A DNA stretch of 64,000 bases from Affinibrenneria salicis (lineage in GTDB: Bacteria > Pseudomonadota > Gammaproteobacteria > Enterobacterales > Enterobacteriaceae): contig NZ_VYKJ01000014.1 in assembly GCF_008710095.1 (NCBI RefSeq), positions 1-64,000 of the forward strand, written 5' to 3'. Both the position numbers and the translations under genes were made by a program. Numbering within the stretch: position 1 is the first letter of the stretch; each line of letters starts with the position of its first letter. The notes beneath the pieces are model-generated. The model did not search any database and was not told the DNA's origin. It saw only the letters and a program-made list of their open reading frames with translations. Positions 12,125 through 24,207 of this stretch are shown one piece after another.

Positions 12125-14053
12125 ATGATTGTTTTCTCTTCGTTGCAAATCCGACGCGGTACGCGCGTCCTGCTGGATAACGCTTCCGCCACCGTCAATC
12201 CTGGCCAGAAGGTTGGGCTGGTCGGCAAAAACGGCTGCGGCAAATCGACGCTGCTGGCTTTACTAAAAGGCGAGATCGCCGCGGACGGCGGCGACGTCAG
12301 TTTCCCGCAAAACTGGGCGCTGGCATGGGTCAATCAGGAGACGCCGGCCTTAACGGTGCCGGCGCTTGATTATGTGATCGACGGCGACCGAGAATTTCGC
12401 CAGTTGGAAAGCGCGCTGCGCCTCGCCAATGAACAGAACGACGGCAACGCCATCGCCCTGCTGCACGGCAAGCTGGACGCCATCAACGCCTGGAGCATTC
12501 AGGCGCGCGCCGCCAGCCTGCTCAGCGGGCTCGGCTTCACCCAGGAGCAGCTGCAGCAGCCGGTCAGCGCCTTTTCCGGCGGCTGGCGTATGCGCCTGAA
12601 TCTGGCTCAGGCTCTGGTTTGCCGTTCCGATCTGCTGCTGCTGGATGAACCGACCAACCACCTGGATCTGGATGCGGTAATCTGGCTGGAAAAGTGGCTG
12701 AAAAGTTATCCCGGCACGCTGGTCCTGATTTCGCACGACCGGGATTTCCTCGATCCGATCGTCAATAAGATCCTGCATATCGAACAGGAAACCCTGAACG
12801 AATACACCGGCAACTATTCATCGTTTGAACATCAGCGCGCCACCCGTCTGGCCCAGCACCAGGCGCTGTATCAACATCAGCAGGAGCGCGTCGCTCATCT
12901 GCAGCACTATATCGACCGTTTTCGCGCCAAAGCGACCAAGGCCAAACAGGCGCAGAGCCGCATCAAAATGCTGGAACGGATGGAGCTGATCGCGCCCGCG
13001 CACGTCGACAACCCTTTCCGATTCAGTTTCCGTCCGCCGGAGACGCTGCCCAATCCGCTGCTGCGAATGGAAAAGGTCAGCGCCGGCTACGGCGATAAAC
13101 TGATTCTCGAGTCGATTAAGCTAAATCTGGTGCCGGGTTCGCGCATCGGCCTGCTCGGCCACAACGGCGCGGGTAAATCCACGCTGATCAAGCTGCTGGC
13201 CGGCTCGCTGGCGCCGCTGCATGGCGAAGTCGGTCTCGCCAAAGGCGTGAAACTCGGCTACTTCGCGCAGCATCAACTAGAATTTTTGCGCGCGGACGAA
13301 TCGCCGCTGCAGCATCTGGTCAGGCTGGCTGAACGCGAAACCGAACAGCAGCTGCGCGACTATCTCGGCGGGTTCGGCTTCCAGGGCGATAAAGTGACCG
13401 AAGCCACCGAACGCTTTTCCGGCGGCGAGAAAGCGCGGCTGGTGCTGGCGCTGATCGTCTGGCAGCGCCCGAACCTGCTGCTGCTGGATGAACCGACCAA
13501 CCACCTCGATCTGGATATGCGTCAGGCGCTGACCGAAGCCTTGATCGATTTCGAAGGGGCGCTGGTGGTGGTTTCCCATGATCGCCATCTGCTGCGCTCC
13601 ACCACCGACGACCTCTATCTGGTACACGACCGCCGGGTCGAACCGTTCGATGGCGACCTCGAGGACTATCAGCAGTGGCTGGCCGGCCTGCAGCGTCAGG
13701 ACAGCGGCGCCGGCGATAGCCGGAAAGAACAGAGCGGCAACAGCGCCCAGGCGCGTAAAGAACAGAAGCGGCGCGAGGCCGAGCTGCGCGCGCAGACCCA
13801 GCCGCTGCGCAAACAGCTGGCCGGTCTGGAACAACAAATGGAAAAACTGGGCCGCGAACTGGCGGCCATTGAGCATCGCCTGGCCGACAGCGAACTGTAC
13901 GATATCAGCCGCAAGAGCGAACTGACCGACTGTCTGCAGCAGCAGACGACGCTGAAAAACCAACTGGAAGACGCGGAGATGGTATGGCTGGATACGCAGG
14001 AGCAACTGGAGCAGTTGACCCAAACGCTGTCCGACCAGGCCGGCACGCAATAA
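12125..14053 (+). CDS. yheS: ABC-F family ATP-binding protein YheS
   Basis: 642 aa cytoplasmic protein with two ABC domains and no membrane part. The first Walker A is GKNGCGKST (about 35), signature FSGGWRMR, Walker B LLLLDEPTNHLDLD. The linker is rich in charged residues (about 240-300). The second Walker A is GHNGAGKST (about 346), signature FSGGEKARL, with the same Walker B. The C-terminal about 110 residues form a coiled coil. ABC-F proteins act on ribosomes. It is divergent from kefG and leads yheS-yheT-yheU. Confidence 0.95.
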   Translation: MIVFSSLQIRRGTRVLLDNASATVNPGQKVGLVGKNGCGKSTLLALLKGEIAADGGDVSFPQNWALAWVNQETPALTVPALDYVIDGDREFRQLESALRLANEQNDGNAIALLHGKLDAINAWSIQARAASLLSGLGFTQEQLQQPVSAFSGGWRMRLNLAQALVCRSDLLLLDEPTNHLDLDAVIWLEKWLKSYPGTLVLISHDRDFLDPIVNKILHIEQETLNEYTGNYSSFEHQRATRLAQHQALYQHQQERVAHLQHYIDRFRAKATKAKQAQSRIKMLERMELIAPAHVDNPFRFSFRPPETLPNPLLRMEKVSAGYGDKLILESIKLNLVPGSRIGLLGHNGAGKSTLIKLLAGSLAPLHGEVGLAKGVKLGYFAQHQLEFLRADESPLQHLVRLAERETEQQLRDYLGGFGFQGDKVTEATERFSGGEKARLVLALIVWQRPNLLLLDEPTNHLDLDMRQALTEALIDFEGALVVVSHDRHLLRSTTDDLYLVHDRRVEPFDGDLEDYQQWLAGLQRQDSGAGDSRKEQSGNSAQARKEQKRREAELRAQTQPLRKQLAGLEQQMEKLGRELAAIEHRLADSELYDISRKSELTDCLQQQTTLKNQLEDAEMVWLDTQEQLEQLTQTLSDQAGTQ

Positions 14054-14111
14054 AGAAGGGGCGCGCCGCCCCCAGCCTGCGCTCTAACCGGGCAAGCCCG
14101 GAGAGCAAAGG

Positions 14112-15188
14112 ATGCGCAGCCGGGACGGCGGCAATCTGAAAGGTAACGAGCATCTCAAACTGACCGTGCGATCCGTACCGGACAAGATTCTTAATATGAA
14201 GATAACTATGCCGTCGGAAAAAAATTTCCGCCCCATGCCGGGGGCCGGCAACCCGCATCTGCAAACCCTATTGCCGCGCCTGATTCGCCAGCGATTGCGC
14301 ATCACGCCATACTGGCAGAGGCTGGATACGCCCGACGGCGATTTTCTTGACCTGGCCTGGAGCGAGGATCCGCTGCAGGCGCGGCACAAGCCGCGTATGG
14401 TGCTATTTCACGGACTGGAAGGCAACATATACAGCCCCTATGCGCACGGCCTGCTGAGCGCCTGCCGGCAGCGGGGGTGGCTGGGCGTGGTGATGCATTT
14501 CCGCGGCTGCAGCGGTAAACCGAACCGGATGGGACGCATCTATCATTCCGGCGAAACCGAAGACGCCCGCTATCTGCTGGAGTGGATGCAGCAAACGCTG
14601 GGCAAAGTGCCGATCGCCGCGGCGGGCTTCTCACTCGGCGGCAATATGCTGGCCTGTCTGCTGGCGCGCCGGGACGTAGTCTGTCTGCCTGACGCGGCGG
14701 TGATTGTCTCCGCTCCGCTGATGCTGGAGCCGTGCGGCGCGCGCATCGAACATGGCGTCAGCCGCCTGTATCAGCACTATTTGCTCAGACTGCTGAAACA
14801 AAACGTCCGCCGTAAAATGATGGCTTACCCTGATTCGCTGCCCTTCCGGCCGGCGCAGCTAAAAAAATTGCGCCGGCTGCGCGATTTCGATGACCTGATT
14901 ACCGCCCCCCTGCATGGCTTTCGCGATGCGCTCGATTACTACCGGCGCTGCAGCGCGTTACCGCGCCTGTTGCGCATCCGCACCCCGCTGCTGATCATTC
15001 AGGCCAAAGACGATCCCTTTATGGCGCCGGCGGTGATTCCCGATCTTGCCAGCTTGCCGGATAATATCGAATATCAGCTCACCGAACGTGGCGGCCACGT
15101 CGGCTTCGTGGGCGGCTCCGTGTGGAAACCCGAAATGTGGCTGGAGCAACGCATCCCGGCCTGGCTGACTCAATTTCTGGATAAATAA
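14112..15188 (+). CDS. yheT: YheT family alpha/beta hydrolase
   Basis: 358 aa from the ATG at 14112 (ribosome site GGAG, 8-nt spacing); the conserved family block begins later, near [19 protein letters not shown], so ATG 14196 (330 aa) is also possible. Nucleophile elbow GFSLGGNML (Ser), oxyanion block FHGLEG, Asp in KDDPFM and His in ERGGHVGF complete the triad. The exact substrate of the family is not established. It follows yheS by 58 nt. Confidence 0.93.
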   Translation: MRSRDGGNLKGNEHLKLTVRSVPDKILNMKITMPSEKNFRPMPGAGNPHLQTLLPRLIRQRLRITPYWQRLDTPDGDFLDLAWSEDPLQARHKPRMVLFHGLEGNIYSPYAHGLLSACRQRGWLGVVMHFRGCSGKPNRMGRIYHSGETEDARYLLEWMQQTLGKVPIAAAGFSLGGNMLACLLARRDVVCLPDAAVIVSAPLMLEPCGARIEHGVSRLYQHYLLRLLKQNVRRKMMAYPDSLPFRPAQLKKLRRLRDFDDLITAPLHGFRDALDYYRRCSALPRLLRIRTPLLIIQAKDDPFMAPAVIPDLASLPDNIEYQLTERGGHVGFVGGSVWKPEMWLEQRIPAWLTQFLDK

Positions 15189-15189
15189 C

Positions 15190-15411
15190 GTGATAATTCC
15201 CTGGCAACAACTCAACCCGGACACGCTGGATAGCGTGATCGAATCCTTCGTGCTGCGCGAGGGCACGGATTACGGTCTGCAGGAGCGATCGCTGGCGCAA
15301 AAAGTCGAAGATGTACGTTTACAGCTACAGCGCGGCGAAGCCGTGCTGGTATGGTCGGAACTGCATGAAACGCTTAACATTATGCCGCGTGACCGTTTCC
15401 ACGGAGAGTAA
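15190..15411 (+). CDS. yheU: YheU family protein
   Basis: 73 aa (E. coli 72), [20 protein letters not shown]. It is a small UPF0270 protein of unknown function, separated from yheT by one base. The stop codon forms part of the terminator stem. Confidence 0.93.
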   Translation: MIIPWQQLNPDTLDSVIESFVLREGTDYGLQERSLAQKVEDVRLQLQRGEAVLVWSELHETLNIMPRDRFHGE

Positions 15412-15428
15412 CGCCAGCGGCGTTTTTT
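15410..15428 (+). terminator. Terminator of yheS-yheT-yheU
   Basis: AACGCC (15410-15415), a 3-nt loop and GGCGTT (15419-15424), followed by T to 15428. Overlaps the last bases of the yheU stop. Confidence 0.75.
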
Positions 15429-15641
15429 GCCCGCCCTCCGCATCGATCATGTATCTCTGATGGTAATCGTGCTAACAATAAAGACAGCTATAACCAATAG
15501 ATCTCAGAGAATGAAAGAACGCGCGGGCGCCGGAAATCTGGCAACCGAAACCGGCGGCCCCAGGAACAGGCTGGCCGCCCGAGAGATAAGAGGATATCTA
15601 TTCTGGCGCGTATCGCCACCCTGACGGAGTAAAAAATCATT

Positions 15642-16511
15642 ATGTCTGCCCGACATCCCATTATTGCCGTAACCGGCTCCAGCGGGGCCGGAACCACGAC
15701 AACCAGCCTGGCCTTTCGTAAAATTTTTCAACAGCTGAATATCCGCGCCGCGCAGCTGGAAGGCGATAGCTTCCACCGCTACACCCGGCCGGAAATGGAT
15801 ATGGCCATTCGCAAGGCGCGCGACGCCGGCCGCCACATCAGCTATTTTGGCCCGGAAGCTAATGATTTCGCCCTGCTCGAACAGTCCTTTATCGAATACG
15901 GCCGGCACGGACGCGGCAAATCACGCAAGTATTTGCATACCTACGACGAGGCCATTCCTTACAATCAGGTACCGGGCACATTCACCCCCTGGGAACCGCT
16001 GCCGGAACCGACCGACGTGCTGTTTTATGAAGGGCTGCACGGCGGCGTGGTCTGCGATCAGACCGATGTTTCCCGGCATGTCGATCTGCTGGTGGGCGTC
16101 GTGCCCATCGTTAACCTTGAATGGATACAGAAACTCATTCGCGATATTAACGAACGAGGCCATTCGCGCGAGGCGGTGATGGATTCCGTGGTTCGTTCAA
16201 TGGAAGATTATATTTCCTACATCACGCCGCAGTTTTCCCACACGCATATTAACTTCCAGCGCGTGCCGACCGTAGACACCTCGAACCCGTTCGCGGCGCG
16301 CGCCATTCCGTCGCTGGACGAAAGCTTTGTGGTGATCCATTTTCAGGGCATCGACCATATCGATTTTCCCTACCTGCTGGCCATGCTGCAGGGATCGTTT
16401 ATCTCGCATATCAATACGCTGGTGGTACCCGGCGGAAAAATGGGGCTGGCGATGGAGTTGATTATGGCGCCGCTGGTGCAGCGCCTGCTGGAAGGGAAAA
16501 AAATAGAGTAG
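15642..16511 (+). CDS. prkB: Phosphoribulokinase-like protein PrkB
   Basis: 289 aa, as in E. coli. P-loop GSSGAGTTTTSLAF (about 12-25) and the phosphoribulokinase signature region FYEGLHGG. Despite its name the enterobacterial protein has no Calvin-cycle partners, and its substrate is not known. It is separated from yheU by 230 bp containing nothing recognisable; the ribosome site GGAG is about 12 nt from the ATG, rather far. Confidence 0.93.
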   Translation: MSARHPIIAVTGSSGAGTTTTSLAFRKIFQQLNIRAAQLEGDSFHRYTRPEMDMAIRKARDAGRHISYFGPEANDFALLEQSFIEYGRHGRGKSRKYLHTYDEAIPYNQVPGTFTPWEPLPEPTDVLFYEGLHGGVVCDQTDVSRHVDLLVGVVPIVNLEWIQKLIRDINERGHSREAVMDSVVRSMEDYISYITPQFSHTHINFQRVPTVDTSNPFAARAIPSLDESFVVIHFQGIDHIDFPYLLAMLQGSFISHINTLVVPGGKMGLAMELIMAPLVQRLLEGKKIE

Positions 16512-16528
16512 CGCAAACCTGCGGTCGG

Positions 16529-16936
16529 TTATCCCGCATCGTGAATCTCGTGACTGTGGGTAACGTTGACCGTCTTTTCCAGCATCAGCGCCACGGAACA
16601 ATACTTCTCCGCCGACAGGCTCACCGCGCGCGCGACCGCTTTATCCGTCAGCCCTTTTCCCTGCACGATAAAATGCAGGTTGATGTGGGTAAACAGACGC
16701 GGCGCCTCGCTGCGGCGTTCGGAGGTCAGACGGACCTCGCAGTCGATGACGCTATAACGCCCTTTTTGCAGAATGGACACCACATCGATGGCGCTGCAGC
16801 CTCCCGCCGCCATCAGCACCATTTCCATCGGGCTGGGCGCCTTATCGCCGGAATTGCCGTCCATGACCACCTGATGGCCGGAGGCCGACTCACCGATAAA
16901 CGTTAGCCCCTCGACCCATTTGACCCGTGCCTGCAT
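16529..16936 (-). CDS. yhfA: OsmC family protein YhfA
   Basis: 135 aa from the ATG at 16936 (MQARVKWVEGLTFIGESASG); the upstream extension in the same frame is not conserved with E. coli. OsmC/Ohr fold with the resolving-cysteine helices (AAGGCSAIDVVSIL and SAEKYCSVALML). Presumed thiol peroxidase, role unproven. It is convergent with prkB (17 nt) and divergent from crp. Confidence 0.93.
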   Translation of the reverse strand: MQARVKWVEGLTFIGESASGHQVVMDGNSGDKAPSPMEMVLMAAGGCSAIDVVSILQKGRYSVIDCEVRLTSERRSEAPRLFTHINLHFIVQGKGLTDKAVARAVSLSAEKYCSVALMLEKTVNVTHSHEIHDAG

Positions 16937-17257
16937 GCGCCCTTTCTCCATCCCAAATATCGTCAAAAAACATCTTTTTTTCGCAAAACGCGACTGTAAC
17001 CGGAGTTGTGTCATGCTGAAGCGAGACAACAGGAGACACTTGCGTCAAGCTGTGCTACAAACAAATACCGATCGGCCTCTTTATAGTGGACCTGAATAAG
17101 AGGAAGATCCAGATGTCACCAGATAGTGGCTTCAGCATAGTCCCTGACGTTATTCCGGCTAAAAACGGAATTTGAATTGCTAAAAACTGATCACGCCGTA
17201 CAGGGAACTCTGAGCCCTGTGATTTGCGCAGTGGATTACAACAGAGGATAATAGCGA
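16937..17257 (+). promoter_or_regulatory. yhfA-crp divergent control region and crp leader
   Basis: The 321-bp region between yhfA and crp is noncoding. It contains an inverted repeat ACAGGG/CCCTGT (17201-17206 with 17216-17221) in the crp 5' UTR and a TATAGT hexamer at 17082-17087 that could be a -10 element without a good -35. The crp ribosome site is AGAGGATAATAGCG. In E. coli crp is autoregulated here; I saw no convincing full CRP palindrome. Confidence 0.45.
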
Positions 17258-17890
17258 ATGGTTCTCGGCAAACCGCAAACAGACCCCACTCTCGAATGGT
17301 TTCTTTCTCATTGCCATATCCACAAGTACCCGTCGAAGAGTACGCTTATTCACCAGGGTGAAAAAGCAGAAACGCTTTACTACATCGTGAAAGGCGCTGT
17401 CGCAGTGCTGATTAAAGATGAAGAAGGCAAGGAGATGATACTTTCCTATCTGAATCAGGGTGATTTTATCGGTGAACTCGGCCTGTTCGAAGAAGGGCAG
17501 GAGCGCAGCGCCTGGGTGCGGGCCAAAACGGCCTGTGAGGTTGCTGAAATCTCTTATAAAAAATTCCGCCAGTTAATTCAGGTAAACCCGGATATTTTGA
17601 TGCGTCTGTCGGCCCAGATGGCGCGTCGCTTACAGGTAACATCGGAAAAAGTGGGCAATCTGGCCTTTCTGGACGTCACCGGCCGCATTGCGCAAACGTT
17701 GTTGAATCTGGCCAAACAGCCGGATGCGATGACCCACCCCGACGGTATGCAAATAAAAATCACTCGTCAGGAGATTGGTCAGATAGTCGGTTGTTCACGC
17801 GAAACTGTCGGCCGTATTCTGAAAATGCTGGAAGACCAGAATCTGATTTCCGCGCACGGCAAAACCATTGTGGTCTACGGTACGCGTTAA
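17258..17890 (+). CDS. crp: cAMP receptor protein
   Basis: 210 aa, nearly identical to E. coli CRP. The cAMP-binding beta roll (about 10-130) contains the phosphate-binding cassette [20 protein letters not shown] with Arg83/Ser84. The winged HTH is [19 protein letters not shown] (about 170-188). Global catabolite activator. Ends [12 protein letters not shown] as usual. Confidence 0.99.
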   Translation: MVLGKPQTDPTLEWFLSHCHIHKYPSKSTLIHQGEKAETLYYIVKGAVAVLIKDEEGKEMILSYLNQGDFIGELGLFEEGQERSAWVRAKTACEVAEISYKKFRQLIQVNPDILMRLSAQMARRLQVTSEKVGNLAFLDVTGRIAQTLLNLAKQPDAMTHPDGMQIKITRQEIGQIVGCSRETVGRILKMLEDQNLISAHGKTIVVYGTR

Positions 17891-17914
17891 GCACGGATTG
17901 ATATATCCCGGATA

Positions 17915-17943
17915 AAAAGGGCGTGAAGTTTCACGCCCTTTTT
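17915..17943 (+). terminator. crp terminator
   Basis: A long perfect stem AAAAGGGCGTGAA/TTCACGCCCTTTT (17915-17927 with 17930-17942) with a tiny loop ends in a run of T. The A-tract on the left makes it potentially bidirectional. Confidence 0.9.
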
Positions 17944-18050
17944 CGTATAGCCCACCTTATTCGCGCCATTACCCGCCAGGCGCAGGCGGCGCGCTCTGGC
18001 TGAGGCCATCGTCATACGGAACGCGCGGGCAAGGGTTTTTCAGCCCACGA

Positions 18051-19345
<1,295 letters not shown>

Positions 19346-19391
19346 TTCAGGCAATCAATAATACGAACTAAAAACCTAAAAATTGATTAAT

Positions 19392-19973
19392 TCAATGTAA
19401 TTTAAGAAAGTTGCTCAAAAGCTGATGTCCCTGCTCGCTCATGATACTTTCAGGGTGAAACTGAACCCCCTGCAGCGGCAGCGTGCGGTGACGAATTCCC
19501 ATGATTTCATCCCGCTGACCATCGCGTTCCGTCCACGCGGTCACCGTGAAACAGTCCGGCAGGCTGGCGGATTCAATCACCAGCGAATGATAGCGGGTCA
19601 CCGTCAGCGGCTGATTGAGGCCGTTAAACACGCCCTCCTGGCTATGACAGATTGTCGAGGTTTTACCATGCATCACCTGGCGGGCGCGCACCACCCGCGC
19701 GCCGAACGCCTGCCCCAGCGCCTGGTGCCCCAGGCAAACGCCCAGAATCGGCAACCGGCCGGCAAAATAACGGATCGCCGCCAGCGAGATGCCCGCTTCG
19801 TTCGGCGTGCAGGGGCCTGGCGAGATAACCAGCCGATCGGGCGCCAGACTGACGATATCCTGCAGTTGCAGCTCATCGTTACGTTTGACCACAACCTGCG
19901 CCCCCAGCTCGCTGAAGTACTGAAACAGGTTCCAGGTAAACGAATCGTAGTTATCGATAATTAAAAGAGACAT
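19392..19973 (-). CDS. pabA: Aminodeoxychorismate synthase component II
   Basis: 193 aa from the ATG at 19973 ([16 protein letters not shown]); ATGs at 19985 and 20000 are in frame and none has a strong ribosome site. Class I glutamine amidotransferase with the catalytic Cys in [15 protein letters not shown] and the His/Glu pair in GVQFHPES. It supplies ammonia to PabB for p-aminobenzoate/folate. Confidence 0.96.
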   Translation of the reverse strand: MSLLIIDNYDSFTWNLFQYFSELGAQVVVKRNDELQLQDIVSLAPDRLVISPGPCTPNEAGISLAAIRYFAGRLPILGVCLGHQALGQAFGARVVRARQVMHGKTSTICHSQEGVFNGLNQPLTVTRYHSLVIESASLPDCFTVTAWTERDGQRDEIMGIRHRTLPLQGVQFHPESIMSEQGHQLLSNFLKLH

Positions 19974-20018
19974 GCGGTTAGTCATCAGAAGGTTAAACAT
20001 TATGCCGGGCGCGGTACA

Positions 20019-20696
20019 CTAGCCGCCGTCCTTCAACGCCCGGATGACGATGAACGGTCTGAGCGTCGTGGCGCCCGGCTCGCTCTTACTGGAGACGCTT
20101 TCCTCGAACATATCAACCCCTTCAACCGTAAGAGCGGCCTGTCCGAGCAACAACCGTGCCTCCTCGACGCCAAACAGCGTAAATCCGTATTGAACAAAGG
20201 GCAGTTCGCGCATGAAATCGGCCGGCACAAACGCCAGGCTAAATCGCGCGCCAGGTTTCAATACGCGGCAAACCTCAGCCAGGAACCGATCGGGCCGCGC
20301 CTGAAAATACAGGGTATTGACCGTCATGACCTTATCGAAAGTCTGTTCGTCGAAGGGAAAACGCTCGCCCGCGTAATGGGTGAAACGCGCCAGACCGCGC
20401 GCCGCCAGCGATGGGTTAAGCCGCTGCGCCTCTTCCTGCATCAGGGTCGAGGTTTCCAGCCCCTGATAGCGCAGCGCTGGCTGAGCGCGAAAGAGATCGG
20501 CGACGTGCGCGGCATTGCCATGACCGATTTCCAGCAAACGATCGCCGGCGGCCGCCTGCAGACTGGAAAAACAGGCGCGGGTCATACCGATATTGCTTTC
20601 ATGCATCAGTTGGCCGATCTGGATCCCCCCGGCGCCGTGAGGCTGCCGCAGTTGCTGCGCCAGACTGAACATCTTATCGTCATCCACGCTATCCAT
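20019..20696 (-). CDS. Class I SAM-dependent methyltransferase
   Basis: 225 aa. SAM-binding motif I LLEIGHGNAAHVADLF (about 54-69), an acidic residue closing beta2 (GLETSTLM) and motif VLKPGARFSLAF (about 144-156) define a UbiE/SmtA-like methyltransferase. Ribosome site GGAG, 8 nt before the ATG. The substrate cannot be told. It sits 45 nt before pabA at the place E. coli has fic-yhfG, so it is lineage-specific here. Confidence 0.82.
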   Translation of the reverse strand: MDSVDDDKMFSLAQQLRQPHGAGGIQIGQLMHESNIGMTRACFSSLQAAAGDRLLEIGHGNAAHVADLFRAQPALRYQGLETSTLMQEEAQRLNPSLAARGLARFTHYAGERFPFDEQTFDKVMTVNTLYFQARPDRFLAEVCRVLKPGARFSLAFVPADFMRELPFVQYGFTLFGVEEARLLLGQAALTVEGVDMFEESVSSKSEPGATTLRPFIVIRALKDGG

Positions 20697-20789
20697 GATC
20701 TCATCTCCGCTTCGGCCAGCAGTCAGGCAACCGCGGGCCGGGGAACATACAGGGGGGCGAAACGCGCCTTATCTCAGCCGGCGGACGTA

Positions 20790-21359
20790 TCAGGGCAATA
20801 CTTTGGCGGACTGGATCACAATAGGTTTTACCGGCACATTCTGGTAGGGGCCGACGTTCTCGGTTTGCACCTGAGAAATCTTATCCGCCACTTCCATACC
20901 TTTTACCACTTTACCGAATACCGCATAGCCGAAATCACGCTGGCCGTGGTCGAGGAAGGCATTATCCGCCACGTTAATAAAGAACTGGCTGGTGGCGCTG
21001 TCTTTTTCCATCGTACGCGCCATAGCGATCGTCCCGCGCAGATTGCGCAGACCGTTATCCGCTTCATTTTTGATCGGCGCCAGCGTCGCCTTCTGTGTCA
21101 GATCCGCACTAAACCCGCCGCCCTGCACCATAAAACCAGGAATCACCCGATGGAACGTTGTGTTGTTATAAAAACCGCTGTTAACGTACTCAACAAAGTT
21201 TTTTACGGACGTCGGGGCTTTCTGATCGTCCAGCGCCAGTTCGATATCGCCCGCGCTGGTCGTTAACAGCACATGAGTCGATGCCAGGACTGCCTGAGAC
21301 GGGGCCAGCGCCAGCAGGGAAAAAAGCGTAGCGGCAGTCGCGAAAGTACGTTTGAACAT
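20790..21359 (-). CDS. ppiA: Periplasmic cyclophilin PpiA
   Basis: 189 aa (E. coli 190). Signal peptide [20 protein letters not shown]... ending near VLAS, then the cyclophilin domain with [17 protein letters not shown] and [12 protein letters not shown]. Peptidyl-prolyl cis-trans isomerase for periplasmic folding. Its neighbour in E. coli (nirB/tsgA side) is missing; trpS follows. Confidence 0.96.
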   Translation of the reverse strand: MFKRTFATAATLFSLLALAPSQAVLASTHVLLTTSAGDIELALDDQKAPTSVKNFVEYVNSGFYNNTTFHRVIPGFMVQGGGFSADLTQKATLAPIKNEADNGLRNLRGTIAMARTMEKDSATSQFFINVADNAFLDHGQRDFGYAVFGKVVKGMEVADKISQVQTENVGPYQNVPVKPIVIQSAKVLP

Positions 21360-21719
21360 GAGAATTCCTTTTAAGGAGATCTGAAACGGAAGCGTTCAGA
21401 TTGTAAATAGGCTCACTCGTCGAAGCCACCGATTTACCTTTTTTTACGTAGATCGCCCGGCGCCGAACGCGTTGCCTCCGTGGCGCCAGAGGCACGTCGC
21501 GACGCGCGGATAGCGGAATACATGACCGATGGACATCTCGCCTGCAGAGACTGGCAAACCGGGGACGGCTATCCCCGGCCGAGTAGATACAGGCATAGTG
21601 GTTAACAGGACAAAACGACAGGCCGCCGCCATGAGCCAGGGATGCGTAGAATGAAGGCCTGACGCAGCGTACGGCCCCGACCTGAGCGGCAGAGACTGTA
21701 CGGTATGGCTTACGACAGC
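21360..21719. other. ppiA-trpS intergenic region (360 bp)
   Basis: No gene recognised. A 7-bp perfect inverted repeat CCGGGGA/TCCCCGG at 21559-21578 lacks a T-run. In E. coli this is where nirBDC-cysG and other genes lie, so a large deletion or relocation is implied. The short frames here have no family features. Confidence 0.5.
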
Positions 21720-22724
21720 TTACGGCTGAGCGACGAAACCGATGGCGTCGTACACCTGTTTCAGCGTTTTCTGCGCACGCGCACGCGCTTTCTCCGCCCC
21801 GTCGCGCATGATCTGCTGCAGTAGCGCTTCATTGTTGCGGAAATGGTAATAGCGCTCCTGCAGTTCGCCCAACATCCCGGCGACCGCTTCCGCCACCGCC
21901 CCCTTCAGATGGCCATACATCTGACCGGCGAACTCCTGTTCCAGTACGCTAACCGGCTTACCGGTCACGCCAGACAGAATATCCAGCAGGTTAGACACGC
22001 CGGCCTTATTAACCACGTCGTAGCGCACTACCGGCGGCTCATCCGAATCGGTCACCGCGCGTTTGATTTTCTTCACCACGGACTTCGGCTCTTCCAGCAG
22101 ACCAATCACGTTATTGCGGTTGTCATCCGATTTAGACATTTTTTTAGTCGGCTCCAGCAGCGACATTACGCGCGCGCCGGTAGTCGGAATGAACGGTTCC
22201 GGCACCTGGAAGATATCGCCGTACAGCGTATTGAAGCGCTGGGCAATATCCCGGCTGATCTCCAGATGCTGTTTCTGGTCTTCGCCCACCGGAACCTGGT
22301 TAGTCTGATACAGCAGGATATCCGCCGCCATCAGCACCGGATAGCCGAATAGCCCGGCATTGATATTCTCCGCGTAGCGAGCGGACTTATCTTTAAACTG
22401 AGTCATACGGCTCAGTTCGCCGAAATAGGTGTAGCAGTTCAGCGCCCAGCTCAGTTGCGTATGTTCCGGCACATGGGACTGGACGAAAATGGTACTTTTC
22501 TGCGGGTCGATGCCGCAGGCAAGATAAAGCGCCAGCGTATCAAGCGTGGCTTTTCGCAGCTGTTGCGCATCCTGACGTACCGTAATGGCGTGCAGATCGA
22601 CGATGCAATAGATGCAGTCGTAATCATCCTGCATGTTCACCCACTGACGCAACGCACCCATGTAGTTACCAATGGTCAATTCACCAGACGGCTGCGCGCC
22701 GCTAAATACAATGGGCTTACTCAT
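21720..22724 (-). CDS. trpS: Tryptophanyl-tRNA synthetase
   Basis: 334 aa class I synthetase. HIGH-like motif [14 protein letters not shown] (about 11-24) and KMSKS loop KKMSKSDDN (about 194). The start overlaps the gph stop (ATGA), so dam-rpe-gph-trpS is translationally tight, as in E. coli. Confidence 0.98.
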   Translation of the reverse strand: MSKPIVFSGAQPSGELTIGNYMGALRQWVNMQDDYDCIYCIVDLHAITVRQDAQQLRKATLDTLALYLACGIDPQKSTIFVQSHVPEHTQLSWALNCYTYFGELSRMTQFKDKSARYAENINAGLFGYPVLMAADILLYQTNQVPVGEDQKQHLEISRDIAQRFNTLYGDIFQVPEPFIPTTGARVMSLLEPTKKMSKSDDNRNNVIGLLEEPKSVVKKIKRAVTDSDEPPVVRYDVVNKAGVSNLLDILSGVTGKPVSVLEQEFAGQMYGHLKGAVAEAVAGMLGELQERYYHFRNNEALLQQIMRDGAEKARARAQKTLKQVYDAIGFVAQP

Positions 22725-23425
22725 GCTAATGCTTCCTGATTTTCTGAAAATGATCGCCCCGTCAGGGGCAGAATATCGGCAAAGCGCTCCAGGATGTAGT
22801 CAGGATGACTTAACGCGATCGCTTCGCCATAGTTATAGCCGTAAGTCAGGCCGGCGCTCACGCAGCCAGCCGCCTGCGCGGCCTGAATATCGTTGCGTGA
22901 ATCGCCGACGAACAGCAGCTCTCCGGCGCGCAGTCCCAGCTTGCCCAACACCAGATACAGCGGAGCAGGATGCGGTTTTTTCACCACGACGTCATCGCCG
23001 CCGATAATTAATGAAAAATACGCGCTAATGCCCAGCGACTCAAGCAACGGCGCCACAAAGGGCGTCGGCTTATTGGTCACGATGCCCAGCGGAAATCCCT
23101 GCCGCGCCAGCTGCGCCAGCGTCTCTTCTACCTGCGGGAACAGCTTGCTGCCTGCTTCCACCGTGCGGGCATAGAACTGGTCGAACTGCGCGCGCGTCTC
23201 CGCCAGCCGGGCCGGCGTAATGTCGGCGTTGGCCCAGCGCAATGCGCGCTCGACCAGAATATCGGCGCCGTTGCCAATCCAGGTGGACACCAGCGCTTCA
23301 CCGGCGGCGGGCAGAAACTGCGCCTGCAGAGCCATATCCAGCGCCGCCGCCAGTCCCGGCGCGCTGTCGACCAGCGTACCATCCAGATCGAACGCCAGCG
23401 CGCGGATCGCGGTCGTCTCAGCCAT
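22721..23425 (-). CDS. gph: Phosphoglycolate phosphatase
   Basis: 234 aa HAD hydrolase: [18 protein letters not shown] (catalytic Asp pair), [13 protein letters not shown] and [15 protein letters not shown]. Shorter than E. coli Gph (252) because the E. coli cap insert near residue 75-90 is missing. It dephosphorylates 2-phosphoglycolate, e.g. from DNA 3'-end repair. Start overlaps the rpe stop by 8 nt. Confidence 0.96.
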   Translation of the reverse strand: MAETTAIRALAFDLDGTLVDSAPGLAAALDMALQAQFLPAAGEALVSTWIGNGADILVERALRWANADITPARLAETRAQFDQFYARTVEAGSKLFPQVEETLAQLARQGFPLGIVTNKPTPFVAPLLESLGISAYFSLIIGGDDVVVKKPHPAPLYLVLGKLGLRAGELLFVGDSRNDIQAAQAAGCVSAGLTYGYNYGEAIALSHPDYILERFADILPLTGRSFSENQEALA

Positions 23426-24095
23426 GGTTTACCTTAGCCAGTTCGCTGCGCATGTGATCAATCACCGACTGATAATCCGGCTGATCGAAGATCGCCGAAC
23501 CGGCGACGAACATATCGGCGCCGGCGGCGGCGATAGCGGCGATATTGTTAACCTTCACGCCGCCATCCACTTCCAGGCGGATATCATAACCGCTGGCGTC
23601 GATACGCTGACGCACCTGACGCAGCTTATCCAGCGTGGACGGAATAAACGACTGGCCGCCAAAGCCAGGGTTGACCGACATCAGCAAAATGACGTCGAGT
23701 TTATCCATAACGTAATCGAGATAGCTAAGCGAAGTGGCGGGATTAAACACCAGCCCGGCCTTACAGCCGTGCTCTTTGATGAGCTGCAGCGAGCGATCGA
23801 CGTGTTCAGAGGCTTCCGGATGGAAAGTAATGTAGCTGGCGCCGGCTTTGGCGAAATCAGGAATAATGCGATCGACCGGTTTCACCATCAGATGCACATC
23901 TATCGGCGCATCGATACCGTAATCACGCAGCGCTTTCAGCACCTGGGGGCCCATGGTCAGGTTGGGCACATAGTGATTATCCATCACATCGAAGTGAACC
24001 ACATCCCCGCCAGCCGCCAGCGCGCTGGCCGTATCTTCGCCAAGCCGGGCGAAATCTGCCGACAGAATAGACGGCGCGATCAAAAACGGTTTCAT
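23418..24095 (-). CDS. rpe: Ribulose-phosphate 3-epimerase
   Basis: 225 aa from ATG 24095 with GGAG 6 nt upstream, the E. coli length; in-frame ATGs farther up are not conserved. TIM barrel with [15 protein letters not shown], the metal/catalytic [22 protein letters not shown] and LEVDGGV. Pentose phosphate pathway. Confidence 0.98.
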   Translation of the reverse strand: MKPFLIAPSILSADFARLGEDTASALAAGGDVVHFDVMDNHYVPNLTMGPQVLKALRDYGIDAPIDVHLMVKPVDRIIPDFAKAGASYITFHPEASEHVDRSLQLIKEHGCKAGLVFNPATSLSYLDYVMDKLDVILLMSVNPGFGGQSFIPSTLDKLRQVRQRIDASGYDIRLEVDGGVKVNNIAAIAAAGADMFVAGSAIFDQPDYQSVIDHMRSELAKVNHG

Positions 24096-24207
24096 TCGCA
24101 TCTCCAAACGATAAAGTCTGAATATCAGCTGTCGGGAAACGTGAATATCGCCCCCCAATCAGCCCTGTATTTCTGGCAACCCGCGCGCCGCGCTGTTTAT
24201 CGCCAGG

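Noticed and set aside
21444..21632. 62-codon minus-strand frame between ppiA and trpS
   Set aside because: No good ribosome site, no similarity that I know, contains a palindrome.
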